DNA of 64,000 nucleotides from Sphaerolaimus hirsutus. Its lineage: Eukaryota > Nematoda > Chromadorea > Monhysterida > Sphaerolaimidae. Where the stretch lies: NCBI GenBank assembly GCA_964036195.1, contig OZ038457.1, positions 26,794,787-26,858,786 of the forward strand, in the 5' to 3' direction. The position numbers and the translations under genes were made by a program. Under the pieces are notes generated by a model. That model had not been told where the DNA came from. It was given only the letters and a program-made list of their open reading frames with translations, and did no database searches. Positions within the stretch are counted from its first letter, which is position 1. The number at the start of each line of letters is the position of its first letter. Shown piece by piece: positions 19,017-30,400 of this stretch.

Positions 19017-19378
19017 CAGGGCCGTATCCAGGGGGGGGGGCGGGGGGGCTGCAGCCCCCCCCCCCCCTCCCGGGGCGAGACCAGAAAGTGACCGGAAAAT
19101 GCGACTTTTTCAACGTCAGCGTAAAAAATTTTGCGCGCAAGCGCGCATTCTTCACCATACATAAAGGTATTATCATCTGATTTGCTCCATGTGGCCGCAA
19201 ATCGTTGTAAATACACTCAATGTTGTGCTTTTTGCTGTTTTGTATGTATATTTACATACATATACAGCGTTCCATGGCGCTGACGCCAACGCCAATAGCG
19301 CCATGGCGTGGCGCCTACTAATGGCGCCAGCGCCATAGCGCCATTCCGCCACTATTTAGCGAAAATTTTAGGGGACTG
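19017..19378. mobile_element. hAT-type MITE, CAGGGMCGTATCCAGG family, 3' end deleted
   Basis: The left tip cagggccgtatccagg is intact. Poly-G/poly-C, the palindrome gcgcgcaagcgcgca (19132) and the ggcgcca hairpins follow in the family order. The right tip is reduced to ...ggactg. The flanks aatatcag and aatattaa match at 6 of 8 bases. Confidence 0.7.
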
Positions 19379-20448
19379 AATATTAAAAACACACGCTATG
19401 TCTTCCTGTTCCAGGCTTTTACATTTTCCATGAATTAAGTACAAGTAACTAAAAAATTTGAACTTTACTTTTCTGTAGTCGGGTGGGGTGAGTAAGAAAT
19501 CAATATTTTACATTTACATATACTTTGAAAAAGTCCAGTAATTTCCATAATTCTGCATAAAAGGGCACCAATGCCTTGGTGCCTTTCCATCACTAGTCAT
19601 GTAAACGTTTTTCCATTGCTATGAAAATATGAAATTTCATTCTGAATTGGTCACTCTCATTGTATCTTTCTGTAAACCAATTTGAATGACTGATTGGTCT
19701 CGATTTGAATTCAAATTTGAATAACTGATTGAATGTTTTACTAAAAAATGACTCACAGCATAGGCGGCGCAAGGTACCAATTTGCGCTTGTGACATTCAC
19801 ATTAGCCAAAGTTTCACCTCGTGACACCTTCTTATGGGAGCCCTTATGCGAAGTTGGCAGCCAGCCAAAAATTTCGAAATCGCTATAAAAATAATAAAAA
19901 TTAGCTAAAAATAGGCATCTAACTATGTAAATAGATGAAAATAGAGATTATAAAGGTGAAAATTGGCAAAATGGAGCAAATAGTAATTTTGAGCTTTCAC
20001 TCACGTTTGTATGCTCCAGAATGTCACAATGTGACAGTGAAATCTCTGGAAAATTAATATAAAAAAAATACAATTTTACTAAAATTCAAATTTTTGTACA
20101 ATTTTAGTAAAAATTTACAAAAACTCGAGTGTATGTAAAATACTCAAAACGTTTTCTATCCTTTCCATCTAAAGTTTCTTGCTTCCAATTTGCAGAACTA
20201 GTGCCTTGTTGTTGCTTTCATTGTTGTGATTGAAAAATATTTTTGCTCAAAATTGCAAACTTTCACATCTTTTTATATATTTTCACCGTAGAAAGCACTA
20301 ATTCATGTCATTATTCCAATTTTCTTTATCCCAATACCTTGAAAAAGCCAATATATTGAACCCCCGCAAGCCCCCCACCCACCCCAAAAAAAAACAATTT
20401 TTTAGATATCTTTACTTCCATAAATAGGAGCAATTAGCTATGCATATA

Positions 20449-20938
20449 CAGGGGGTGGGCATCTTCAGTTACCGCAGGAAAAACGCGATAGCTTGAGCTA
20501 CGGTTGAGCTATCACGGTGAAATTTTAACACAATAGAGTAGACTTCATAGGACACCTATTCTGAAGTTTGCAACCCAAACGGCCACATTTTGGGTGATTT
20601 GTGGAACACACAGTTTTTAGAGTAATTTTGTGACTTGGCATCATGCATAGGATAAATCGAGGGTGGAATTTTAGGGGGGGGGGGTCATGGGTCTTTGGTG
20701 TCGTCCGATTATATCGTACATTTGCCGATTTTGATGCTCTTTGAGTATGTTGGGGTTTGGGGTCAGGGCTGTGACCAAATTCTTTTTTTTTCTCAAATAG
20801 TCCCCCAGTCCCAAGATAAGGGGGGTCAAGTCACAAAATTACACTAAAAACTGTGCGTTCCACAACTCACCCAAAATGTGGCCATTTGGGTTGCAATTTG
20901 GGGCCATTTGGGTTCCCATGATGTCCCCCTCTGTGTGT
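20449..20938. mobile_element. CAGGGGGTGGGCA foldback, degraded right arm
   Basis: It begins tatacagggggtgggcatcttcagtt and has the same arm as the better copy at 21740-22308, including gatagcttgagctac and ggccacattttgggtg. The right arm is truncated. Confidence 0.7.
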
Positions 20939-21098
20939 ACATTTTGTAGTAACTGCGATTTAGACAAATCGTCTTTTGTGTATGTTAACAAGTTATGGGT
21001 GTGATTTCAATTTTTAGACGAGTCATGTATTTTTTAAAGATGCAAATTCGAAAATGGCATAACTTTTGTTTATTGTACCTCGCGATGGGTGGTACGAA

Positions 21099-21720
21099 CA
21101 GGGGTCGAAGGGGGGGGGGTGGGGGGAGGGGTTACCCCCCAAACCGCCCAGCTATCTATCTATCCCGGAGGCCGCTCACCTATCTATCTATCTACCGTGT
21201 TTCATCGAAATACCCCCCCCCTCGAAATACCCCCCCCTCAAAATGGGCAATATAAATTTTTGATCCGCGAAATGCATAACAGACGTTTAAAACACTTACT
21301 GTGTTACGTTAGAACATCATTTATACCATCTACATCCTCTTATAAGGCTGTAAAAAGTTATAAATGGTGGTTATTGTTGCATTTTTCACGTTTTTCTCTC
21401 AAAATAATCACTCTGAAACAATAAACCCCTCGGGGGTAGTTCGAGGAAATACGGTATCTATCCCGGAGGCAATGTTTTGGGCTACTATCCCCTAAACGCC
21501 CCCCCCCCCCAATCGGCCAGCTATCTACCGATCTGGATCGATTTTTGAGAAACACCACCACAAATTTCACTCAAAATTGCTATTTTTCATACCTTTTTAA
21601 AGATTTTCACCTCCAAAATCACTACCGTTCTTGCATCTAACTGCCTATTTTCAGCTATTTTTAGTAGTGTATGTGCTTATATACCCATTTTTTACCATTT
21701 TCACATACTTTTAGCGATTT
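21099..21720. mobile_element. CTATC-rich CAGGGGTC element split by a TACCGTATTT MITE
   Basis: caggggtcgaagg, long G and C runs and a (ctat)n cluster are followed by an inserted TACCGTRTTTCMTCG MITE (21198-21453, ends taccgtgtttcatcgaaata and ttcgaggaaatacggta). Then the CTATC sequence and the aaaatcgctattttcatacc tail resume. Confidence 0.7.
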
Positions 21721-21739
21721 TTCTCCCTGTATGCCTATA

Positions 21740-22308
21740 CAGGGGTGGGCATTTTCAGTTGCCGCTGGAAAAACGCGATAGCTTGAGCTACAGTTGAGCT
21801 ATCACAATGAAATTTTAACACAATAGGGTAGACTCCATAGGACACCTATTCTGAGGTTTGCACCCCAAACGGCCACATTTTGGGTGAGTTGTGAAACACA
21901 CAGTTTTTAGTGTAATTTTGTGACTTGGCGTCACCCATAAGATAAATCGAGGGCGGCATTTTAGGGGGGGGGGGTCACCGGTTTTTGATGTCGTCCCATT
22001 CTGTCGTATATTGGCCGATTTTGATGCCCTTTGAGTATGTTGGGGTTTCAGGTCGGGTCGGGGCTACGACCAAATTCTTTTTTTTCTCGAATAGTCCCCC
22101 AGTCCCGAGATAAGAGGGGTCATGTCACAAAATTATACTAAAAACTGTGTGTTCCACAACTGACACAAAATGTAGCCGTTTGGGGTGCAAACTTCAGAAA
22201 AGGTGTCCTCTGGAGTCTACCCTATTGTGTTAAAATTTCATTGTGATAGCTCAACTGTAGCTCAAACTATCGCGTTTTTCCAGCGGTAACTGAAGATGCC
22301 CACCCCTG
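21740..22308. mobile_element. CAGGGGTGGGCA foldback element, intact arms
   Basis: Arms of about 200 bp are inverted (caggggtgggcattttcagtt at the left; aactgaagatgcccacccctg at the right), with matching internal landmarks such as gatagcttgagctac. TA flanks both ends (21738-21739 and 22309-22310), so the duplication may be TA only. Confidence 0.8.
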
Positions 22309-22652
22309 TATGTCACAAGTCAACATTCAAATTTTTTTATTCATCTGCATGCTTCTAGCTTGGACTTTGTTTTATGGCCTTGGATGCAAGATTTCGATTT
22401 TTTGTAAAAATTTTGTAAAATATTTGTAATTTTTTTGTAAAATCGTTTCATTTTATTTTATTAATGGCATTTCAGAATAAAATAAAATAAAATGAAGCAT
22501 GAATAAAAGAAAAATAAAATACAATTTTAATAAAAATAAAATACAATTTTAGTAAAAAGAATTTTATTAAAACCAACCCTGCTTGTGACACCAAAAATTC
22601 CGCTTGTGATATTCACAAGCACACAAGCACTTAGGCCGCCTATGACTCACAG

Positions 22653-23281
22653 CGTGCTATGCTATCCACAGAAGAATGCTACCACCATAAATCATTATAC
22701 GTATGTATATCAGAGTTGATAGGGGGTATTCACGTTTAGTTTACTAAACGTTTATTTAGTTTCGAAATACATGTAAAACTGCGCACAAAGTAAATAAATT
22801 TTCAGAACCAGAACCGGGACCAGAAAATTTTCATATCGGGACCGGGACTGGGCCATGTGGACTGGGAGGGACTGGCATTTTTTGTTTTTGGGACCGGGGC
22901 GGGACTGTGGTGTTGGGACCGGGGTCTGGATGTCTTGGCTTGGCACCGGGACCGCCTCAATCCTAAAAATTTCGTTAACCATTAGCAGGTACCACATACT
23001 CCCACATTGTGATAAATCAGTGATTGGGATGTATTAGCTTTATTTTATCACATCATTCAAGCACTATTCCCTCCAGCAAATGTGCTCCCTTATCTTCTAC
23101 AGTGTGAAACATCACTGTCAATGTATTAGCCTTCTCTAATAAACTTATTTAAGTCACGGACATTAGGCCAAAGGTGATATACATGAATCAACATAAAAAT
23201 GGATATTTTTTCCGCAAACATCACCATTTATAATGATATCCCATAGCCCCACAGCCGTTTTTTTCTATCTAAAACATTGTA
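22653..23281. other. gene-less stretch with a GGGACC-rich patch
   Basis: At 22805-22955 there are dense gggaccgggactgg repeats on both strands, related to a patch at 25105-25220. The rest is AT-rich without recognisable exons. Confidence 0.5.
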
Positions 23282-24988
23282 CTTAGTCCGGCTGAAAAGT
23301 CCCTGGGCAGTGCTCGCCATTCGCGCTAGGGGTAAGCTAAGGTCATTTAATTTTGACAGCTTAATATATCACGTGTTTTGAGTTTTCACCTAAAATTTTA
23401 CCCATCTAGCTCCACCCACTGCGGAACTGTGGGGGTTACAATTTCAGTCATTTACTACTGATGTACACGTGGTGCTCTAGCTCAACGCTGCTTTAAGTTG
23501 TGATCATGAAACTTTGGCTGGTGTAAGCTACCAGTGTTGGCAATGTGCTAATTGTATTGAACACTTTCATCAACATCATTGCTATTAAGGTAACATTAAT
23601 ATGCAGATTAGGGTGATATGCAAGTCCATATTGTCATTACTGTCACTACTCCCACTACCAAATTCATCATTCTCAAAATAGCCCCCTTGGAGTGTATCAG
23701 AGTTGCGAAAACGTATTTACGTTTACCCGAAATACCCGGTTATTCGGGTATTTATACTTACGTTTACGTTTACGCTTTCCAAAAATACCGTTACGCTTTG
23801 TTACGTTTTCCTGGCACAATTACCCGGGTACCAGAGAAAACGTAAAAATGTAGTGTATTATGATGAGTTCAACATGTTCTAATGTTGAGGAGTCCTAATT
23901 CCGCAATTGGAGAACTCAAACACCAATTTGTAAGTCAAAATTAAAAAGTTGAAGGAAAGTATTTTTGTGAGTGAGAACTGAAATGCAAAAAAGTCAAAGA
24001 CATTTTTAGTGTTTTCTCATGACTGGCCATTTGTCTTTTAACTTGCCATTTCACATACAGATTTACTTTTCTTTCAATTATTACTTGCCATTCAACTTGC
24101 CATTACTTCTCACTCATAAATTTTTTTAGTTCTCCTGTTACGGAATTCGCACCTTATGGCCCTACACCCACTAGTTGACAACGACGCAAAATGACAACTC
24201 CAATCCCAATTCAATATCCCGACCCCATCATTCTAAATATATATATATATATATAAAATACAGGTAAGCAGAAAAAGTTCGATGGAGATTATATGAACAT
24301 CCACAATGTTGTAAAAAAACATTGTGTTTTTTGTATTCTCTGATAGTGGAAGCACTTAATCTAATTTTTACGTTTACGTTTTATTTTACGTTTTCCCCGG
24401 TAATTTGAAAATACCTTATGTTTTAGCATTATTACTTTTGATTTTGAAAAGGTATTTACGTTTACGTTTACGTTTTCCAAAAATACCGGTATTTGTACAA
24501 CTCTGGAGTGTATGCACTCTGCCACCTGACTATCACTTTCTCTATGATCTTCTTTACTGCACATTTCAAAACAACATTAAAATCACTGCAACACAAAATG
24601 ATCTCAGATCATCACCTAAAACATCCATCACAGTTCCCACGTTTCTTGCACATCACCCTGATCTGCATATTAATTTTACCTTAATGGCAATGATGTTGAT
24701 GAAAGTGTTGAATATTATCAGCACATTGCCAACACTGGTGGCTTACACCAGCCAAAGTTTCATGATCACAACTTAAAGCAGCATTGAGCAAGAGCACCAT
24801 GTGTACATCAGTACAAAATAACCGAAATTGTAACCACCACAATTCCGCAGTGGGTGGAGCTAGAGGGGTAAAATTTCAGGTGAAAACTTAAAAACACCTG
24901 ATATCTTAACCTGTCAAAATTTTATGACTGTAGCTTACCCCTAGCGCGAATGGCGAGCACTGCCCGGGGACCTTTCAGTCGGACTAAG
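23282..24988. mobile_element. TA-flanked foldback, CTTAGTCCGGCTGAAAAG family, copy 1
   Basis: Left arm 23282-23560 and right arm 24700-24988 are inverted repeats (landmarks tccggctgaaaagtccc, gcagtgctcgcc, ctagctccacccactgcgga). TA dinucleotides flank both ends. It hosts a hAT MITE at 23698-24505. A second copy is at 42026-42940. Tc1/mariner-like by target site only. Confidence 0.85.
23698..24505. mobile_element. hAT-type MITE, CAGAGTTGY family, nested
   Basis: The tips CAGAGTTGC and the inverted ACAACTCTG are flanked by an exact duplication GAGTGTAT (23690-23697 and 24506-24513). The interior has ttacgtttacg arrays, a nested gcaattggag/ttacggaatt foldback (about 23890-24155) and an (AT)n microsatellite at 24237-24256. 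Confidence 0.88.
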
Positions 24989-25099
24989 TATAATATCTAT
25001 GCCACTTGCGCGGTATACCCGTATATGTTGACTCAACCATATTTGGAGGTTGGAAAAACAGCATTTTATTCATAAACAACAATGTTTTAACCATTGAAA

Positions 25100-25235
25100 A
25101 ATTGCGGGACCGGGACTGGCAATTTTTCTTCTCGGGAGAGAGACCGGGACTGGGGCGTGGGCACCGGGACCACCCCAGTCCCAGAAAATTCTCGTGCCAT
25201 CTACCGTACCGGGACTGTGATCCCTTTGAACCCTA
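25100..25235. repeat. GGGACCGGGACTGG repeat patch
   Basis: Repeated gggaccgggact/accgggaccaccccagtccc units end near tttgaaccctac, which resembles the tips of the TAGGGTTCAAA elements. Confidence 0.5.
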
Positions 25236-25322
25236 CTTAGAATGCAGCGTAAATATAAATACACCAGATGAAATAGTTCTTCCAGCATGTAAATCTTTAC
25301 TCAGTGCACCCACACATAACAT

Positions 25323-25717
25323 CAAGGACGTATCCAGAGGGGGGGCTGCAGCCTTCCCGGGGTGAGACCTAAAAAGTCCTGAAAAATGCATTTTTTCCTA
25401 TATATTTTTCGATGTTTCTTTACAAAATTTGCGCGCAATTTCTTCCCCATGCATTGTATTTTTAGCGGATCGATCCCTGTAAATCACTATCCTTGAAAAT
25501 GAACACTTTTTGAGACTTTCACTTTATATGTATGCGCGGTTCCTGGCGCTGGCGCTGGCGCCAACGCTAATAGCGCCATGGCGTGACGCCTTAATATGCC
25601 GCTAGAGCCAAAATACCTTTCCGCCCCTATATAAGGAAAAGTTTTGCCCCGCCCCTTCGCCGGCCCCCGTAAACAAGCAGCCCCCCCCCCCGCTCAAATA
25701 TCCTGGATATGTCCCTG
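25323..25717. mobile_element. hAT-type MITE, CARGGACGTATCCAG family
   Basis: The tips caaggacgtatccag and ctggatatgtccctg are flanked by cataacat (25315-25322) and cataatat (25718-25725), a 7-of-8 match. The interior has the family's poly-G/poly-C and ggcgctggcgcc hairpins. Confidence 0.85.
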
Positions 25718-25725
25718 CATAATAT

Positions 25726-26574
25726 TACCTGCATTTTTTAACACTGCAGCTTCATTTGCAACGTGATTCAACACTTTTGCATTCGCACTTTCGTCGGCTC
25801 GCGAGCTAGCTTTGAATTGGGATGGGAACCAGTTGACATTTGGTGTCCTTGTCCACTTTGTCAACTAGCGTGCATAGAGAGTACGGTAGTCTTTTTAGTT
25901 GGCCAATTAGCCGTTGTAGAGATCGATTAGCATGTGTAAAAGTGCGTAGAAGTGGGTCCATCCTGCTGTTTATCGATTGAGATATAAATATCGTTTCGAC
26001 TACTGTGAGACGTGGATGCCTCAATGTTAATTTTATTTTCACACATTCCCGGTTGTCTTACATAGAAGCAGTGCTTTAACAAGCGCTGTTAACACGGTCC
26101 CGGCGAGTTGACATTTTTAGGTTAAAAAAATCGATGAAAACTACGATATCTCAGTCTGATTTTGCATAAATATTTACATGTCATGATCATGAATGTCTAT
26201 GTGTTATACATAGGTATCTCTGAGTTTATCACAATTACAAACATCGCAAATCACAATTCATTCGTGTTGACAATACAATTTCAACATTGACATAGGACAA
26301 CACTTGCACATGTAATTCTTGTGCCACAAATTGCCAAATTTCATGCGCAAAAATTGACATTGCAGTTGAAAACTATAACATTCTCATAACGCTATATTAC
26401 TGTGAACATTAGTATGCAAAAAAACAAACGTTAGGGACAAATAACTTCAAAAAATATGCCTTTAAAAAATATTTATGTACCACGAAAGCAAGCAAAGCGA
26501 ACAAAGCAATATAAACAACAGTCAGATAGTTGAGACTCGTTGTTCCATCTGAAAAGTAGTGCCCATGGAAGCAG
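25726..26574. other. gene-less stretch
   Basis: A short arm of the CTAGTTGACAA/GGGAACCAGTTGACA family occurs at 25815-25875 (compare 40796-41068). The remainder is AT-rich with no exon signal. Confidence 0.5.
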
Positions 26575-26690
26575 GTGCCAGTCCCGCACTCTGTAAAGTG
26601 TCAAATGAACATTTTATGTGAAATGAACACTTCGCATGACATCTGACACACACTTCATTTTACAGGGTGCGGGACTGCCCCCAAATTCAA
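26575..26690. mobile_element. CAGTCCCGCACYCTGTAAAGTGT MITE
   Basis: ccagtcccgcactctgtaaagtg and its inverse ttttacagggtgcgggactg bound a 115-bp element rich in tgacatttt/aaatgtca. Relatives are at 27330-27415, 38250-38447, 45224-45386, 52900-53090 and 59325-59908. Confidence 0.7.
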
Positions 26691-26733
26691 ACCGTGTTCC
26701 CACGGTTTTGCTGGTTTCAAGTTTTCAACCATT

Positions 26734-27099
26734 TTGTGTGGTGTAAATGGGAAATTAAAGGTTTGTGTCGCCTCGATTGACCGTGATTTGATTGGCATCG
26801 CTACATCGATGTTTGATGTAAGCATCAATGTGGGTCGATCAGATCGTAATCAATCGATGCGTCAAACACCTCAAATTTTTCATTTTCATCACAAAATGAA
26901 GGTTGAAAACTCGGAATTCTTTGTCGTCACAGTACAACCGTGCGAACGTTGTATTACATATTGGAATGTGCAAAATCGAAAGAAGCGTTTTCGGCCAAAT
27001 AAGCTTCTTTTAAACAATACAAGAAAAGTGTTGCGCAAACGAAACTATGCAAACGCTCACACGCTGCGTGTTTTGCACAATTATGAATTCATACAATAG
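26734..27099 (+). CDS. hypothetical 121-codon frame, doubtful
   Basis: An ATG-started frame with basic composition and a Cys-x2-Cys (CERC). It resembles nothing I know and lies between two copies of the CAGTCCCG MITE. It could be a chance frame or the body of a transposon. Confidence 0.15.
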   Translation: MCGVNGKLKVCVASIDRDLIGIATSMFDVSINVGRSDRNQSMRQTPQIFHFHHKMKVENSEFFVVTVQPCERCITYWNVQNRKKRFRPNKLLLNNTRKVLRKRNYANAHTLRVLHNYEFIQ

Positions 27100-27479
27100 G
27101 TTTTTTATTTTTATGTGCAAATGAAACACAAGCAACACATGATAAATGCAACTATACAATCTACATTACTGTCTTTACACTTAATGATGTGTAAATTTAT
27201 ACCGTCAATATCCACATGCGAGGAGTAAGGTGGGTACAAAAATGGCGCTCGGCGCCTAGTTCACATATTCTACGTAGATCCGCAAGTCATCTAAATTTTT
27301 TGTGCAAGTCATCTAAAATTTCAGTAATCAAATGTTTTCTTTTGTTTTGATTGACACTTTACACGACATTTTACACTTGACTTCACACTTTACAGGGCTC
27401 GGGACTGCCGCCTGATTAATTTACATGACTCTAAACACTATACATGAGAAGTGACATTTTACATAAATAGTCCGTCTGT

Positions 27480-30400
27480 TCACAAATCCTCATGCATGCG
27501 TCTCTCCGGGTGGAAGACTGCAGTGTCGTGCATGTGCTCCTTCTTGTCCAGCAGCTCCTGCAGCGTCAGCAAGCCGTCGCCGTCGGAATCGCACAAATCC
27601 ATGATTTCATCAGTTTCTCTGCGCGCGTGCGACGGATTTCTAGCGTTCATGTACGCTACTAGTTCGTCCGCACTCACGCTTCCGTTGAGATCACTGTCTG
27701 AGATGTTTTTTGGCTGTTTTTATTATCATTTTAACGTATGATGACTGGGAAAACGGTGGAAATAAAGGAGTTGTAACGGCTAATGCGAATATTAAGCAAT
27801 TCTACCACATTTCCTCATCAAAGGAATCAATATTTATAATTCAATAGCCAGGATTTTGGAGCGGGTGGGCTGTTTGTTTACGGAGCCCCGCGGGGGGGGG
27901 GGCCTAAAAATTTCCCCCACAGACTGAAGAAATGGCGCTAGGAGCTAGCGCTATTTGTAGGCCCCACGCCATGACGCCATTGGCGTTGGCGCTAGCGCCA
28001 AAAACTGCTGTATTTGTAGGTAAATACACATACATTACACAGCGACAGGAGAAAATTGAGGGTATTGACATAGTTTTGCCGATACGGGAGGTATCCAGAT
28101 TAAACACCTTCTGATCTGAGTGGTGGGCAAATGCGCGCTTGCGCGCAAATTTTTTACAAAACGTTGGAAATTTGTATTGAAAGCGACATTTTCCTGAACT
28201 TTTATTGTCTCACTCCGGGAAGGGGGGGGGGCTGTGGGTTTCGATGAGTCCCGTATTTCTTCTAAAAGAACAGCATACCTCCAATAGAACGGCACCTCCA
28301 ATAGAACGGCACCTCCAATAGAACGGCAAGTTTTGGCACGTTTTTGCGCACACGAAAACAATAGAACGGCAGCCTCCAATAGAACGGCACCTCCAATAGA
28401 ACGGCAGGTAGAAATTACGTTGGAAAAGTACCAAGACACAAACGATATAAACATGGATGTCGAGAACGTCCATAGCATTCAATTAGATATTACATCGCAA
28501 ATTTATGCACTGATATTTGATTATTTCTCAGGTTTCATTAAAAAATAAGACTGATAGAATGAAAAATTTGGTGAACAAATAGAACGGCAGCCTCCAATAG
28601 AACGGCACCTCCAATAGAACGGCAGGTAAAAAGTTGACGAAAAAGAAAGAACGGCGCTCTTCTATTAGAAGAAATACGGTAGTAGGCCTGACACCTCAGT
28701 GTGGGGAATTACAGCAGTAAAGCTAACCGATAAACGTGCCGAATTCCCTGCGTCTTTCATCCACGTACTTCTTCTCTGTGTCCGCCCACTTTGGATCCAC
28801 CTGGAAAGGAATAGACTGCGTAAATAAAATACTATGACACGATTTTCTCGCTACTTTGCAAAGTGTATGAAAAATACTCAAAAACATTCAAAAACAAAAG
28901 TTACCATGCCACTAGCGGGCTGTGCGAATTCAGCCTCGCTGAGTGCGTTGTCGTTGTCTTGGTCGAGGCCGGAGATGATCATAGACACCATCTCGCGTAG
29001 AGCTGCAGAGTTGTGCTCGGGGTGCCTGGGGGGGAATTCAAAGTATCGCTTTGTGTGTAGATTTAGCTTATAAGTTATAAATCGGCAGACCGCATGATGC
29101 ATTTGCCTGAATGAAACACCCCATCATGACGTCATTGGTGATAAAATCAAAATTGTTCCAAAAATGTCCCAGGACTATTGTAAGCCGCTAGGTTCCAGGT
29201 CGCTTGCACGCGACTCCGCCTTTTTTTAATTATCTTCTTTTTGGTTTAAGTGCATAAATAATACTTTACGCCGTGTACATTTATTTTTGAGTGGATGCCT
29301 CAAAGGCACTGAAATGACTATAATTAAGAGAACAACCTGAAAGCGAGAAATTCCTTCTCATTCAAACCGCCACTTCCGTCTGCATCAGATCGCCCCCAGT
29401 TGTCTTTGTCCATCGCAATTTTTTCTGAATCTAAAATACAGAGTTAGCTTTTATTCTAGGCACCATGGAATGACAAGGGTGTAAACTCAAGTGACTTATA
29501 AAATCCATTACAAATGTGTGGAAAGGTTCAATTACCACATTAGGGCCAGTTCCGCAAGTGGAAAAGTTGAGAGTTAAAACTTAAGAGTTGAGTAAAATGA
29601 CAAATGACAAGTTATGAGTAAAGTTAAGATTTAAGAGTTGAGTAAAACGACAAATGATTTTACTCAACTCTTAACTTTTTAACTTTACTCTTAACTTATT
29701 ATTTATCATTTTACTCAACTCTTAAGTTTTAACTCTTAACTTTTCCACTTGCGGAACCGGCACCAGCTCTCCAGCGCGAGCGCTGCAAATGCGGAACGGA
29801 AAGTTGGCACTGATCCAAAGCACGTAAAACTCGCTCAAGATAATTGAAATAATTCAAATAAGGCATGAAACTAGAGGAATACGGCCAAAGAATTCAATTC
29901 AAACCATAATTAACCTAACCTATATTTAGTTCAAAATTGTATGACAATAAGTCATAAAAGTTTACCGTTGCAGCACGGGTAGGAAAGGGGGGGGGGTTGG
30001 GGGGGACAGGGTTACCCCCCCCCCCCAAACCGCTCAGCTATCTATCTGCAAACAGCCCGTTAAAGGTATACCGTATTTCCTCGAAATACCCCCCCCCCTC
30101 AAAATGGGCACTATGAATTTGTGGTCCGGGAAATGCATTACAGACGTTCAAAACACTCACTGTGTTACGTTAGAACATCGTTTATACCATCTACATCCCT
30201 ATATAAGGCTGTAAAAACTTATAAATTGTGGTTATTATTGCATTTTTCACGTTTTTCTATAAAAAATTTCACTCTGAAAAATAAATCCCCCTGGGGTAAT
30301 TCGAGGAAATACGGTATACAGAAACTAACACTTCATGTGCATCATATTTTCATGATTCTCCTCGTCATGACTTTTTGCCAATTTCTCGTCCATGAGGTCA

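Larger units (their letters stand above)
19759..22644. mobile_element. 2.9-kb hAT-like element (CATAGGCGGC tips) holding several nested MITEs
   Basis: The left tip cataggcggcg and the right tip ccgcctatg are inverted. The flanking 8 bp are identical: ACTCACAG at 19751-19758 and 22645-22652. Inside are two CAGGGGTGGGCA foldbacks (20449 and 21740), a CTATC-rich CAGGGGTC element from 21099 and a TACCGTATTT MITE (21198). The element's own sequence includes gcttgtgacattcac near both ends and AT-rich tracts. No transposase frame was found. Confidence 0.75.

Noticed and set aside
12028-27479. Search for an autonomous hAT or Tc1/mariner transposase
   Set aside because: No frame of adequate length or recognisable catalytic motif was found on either strand; all elements here look non-autonomous.
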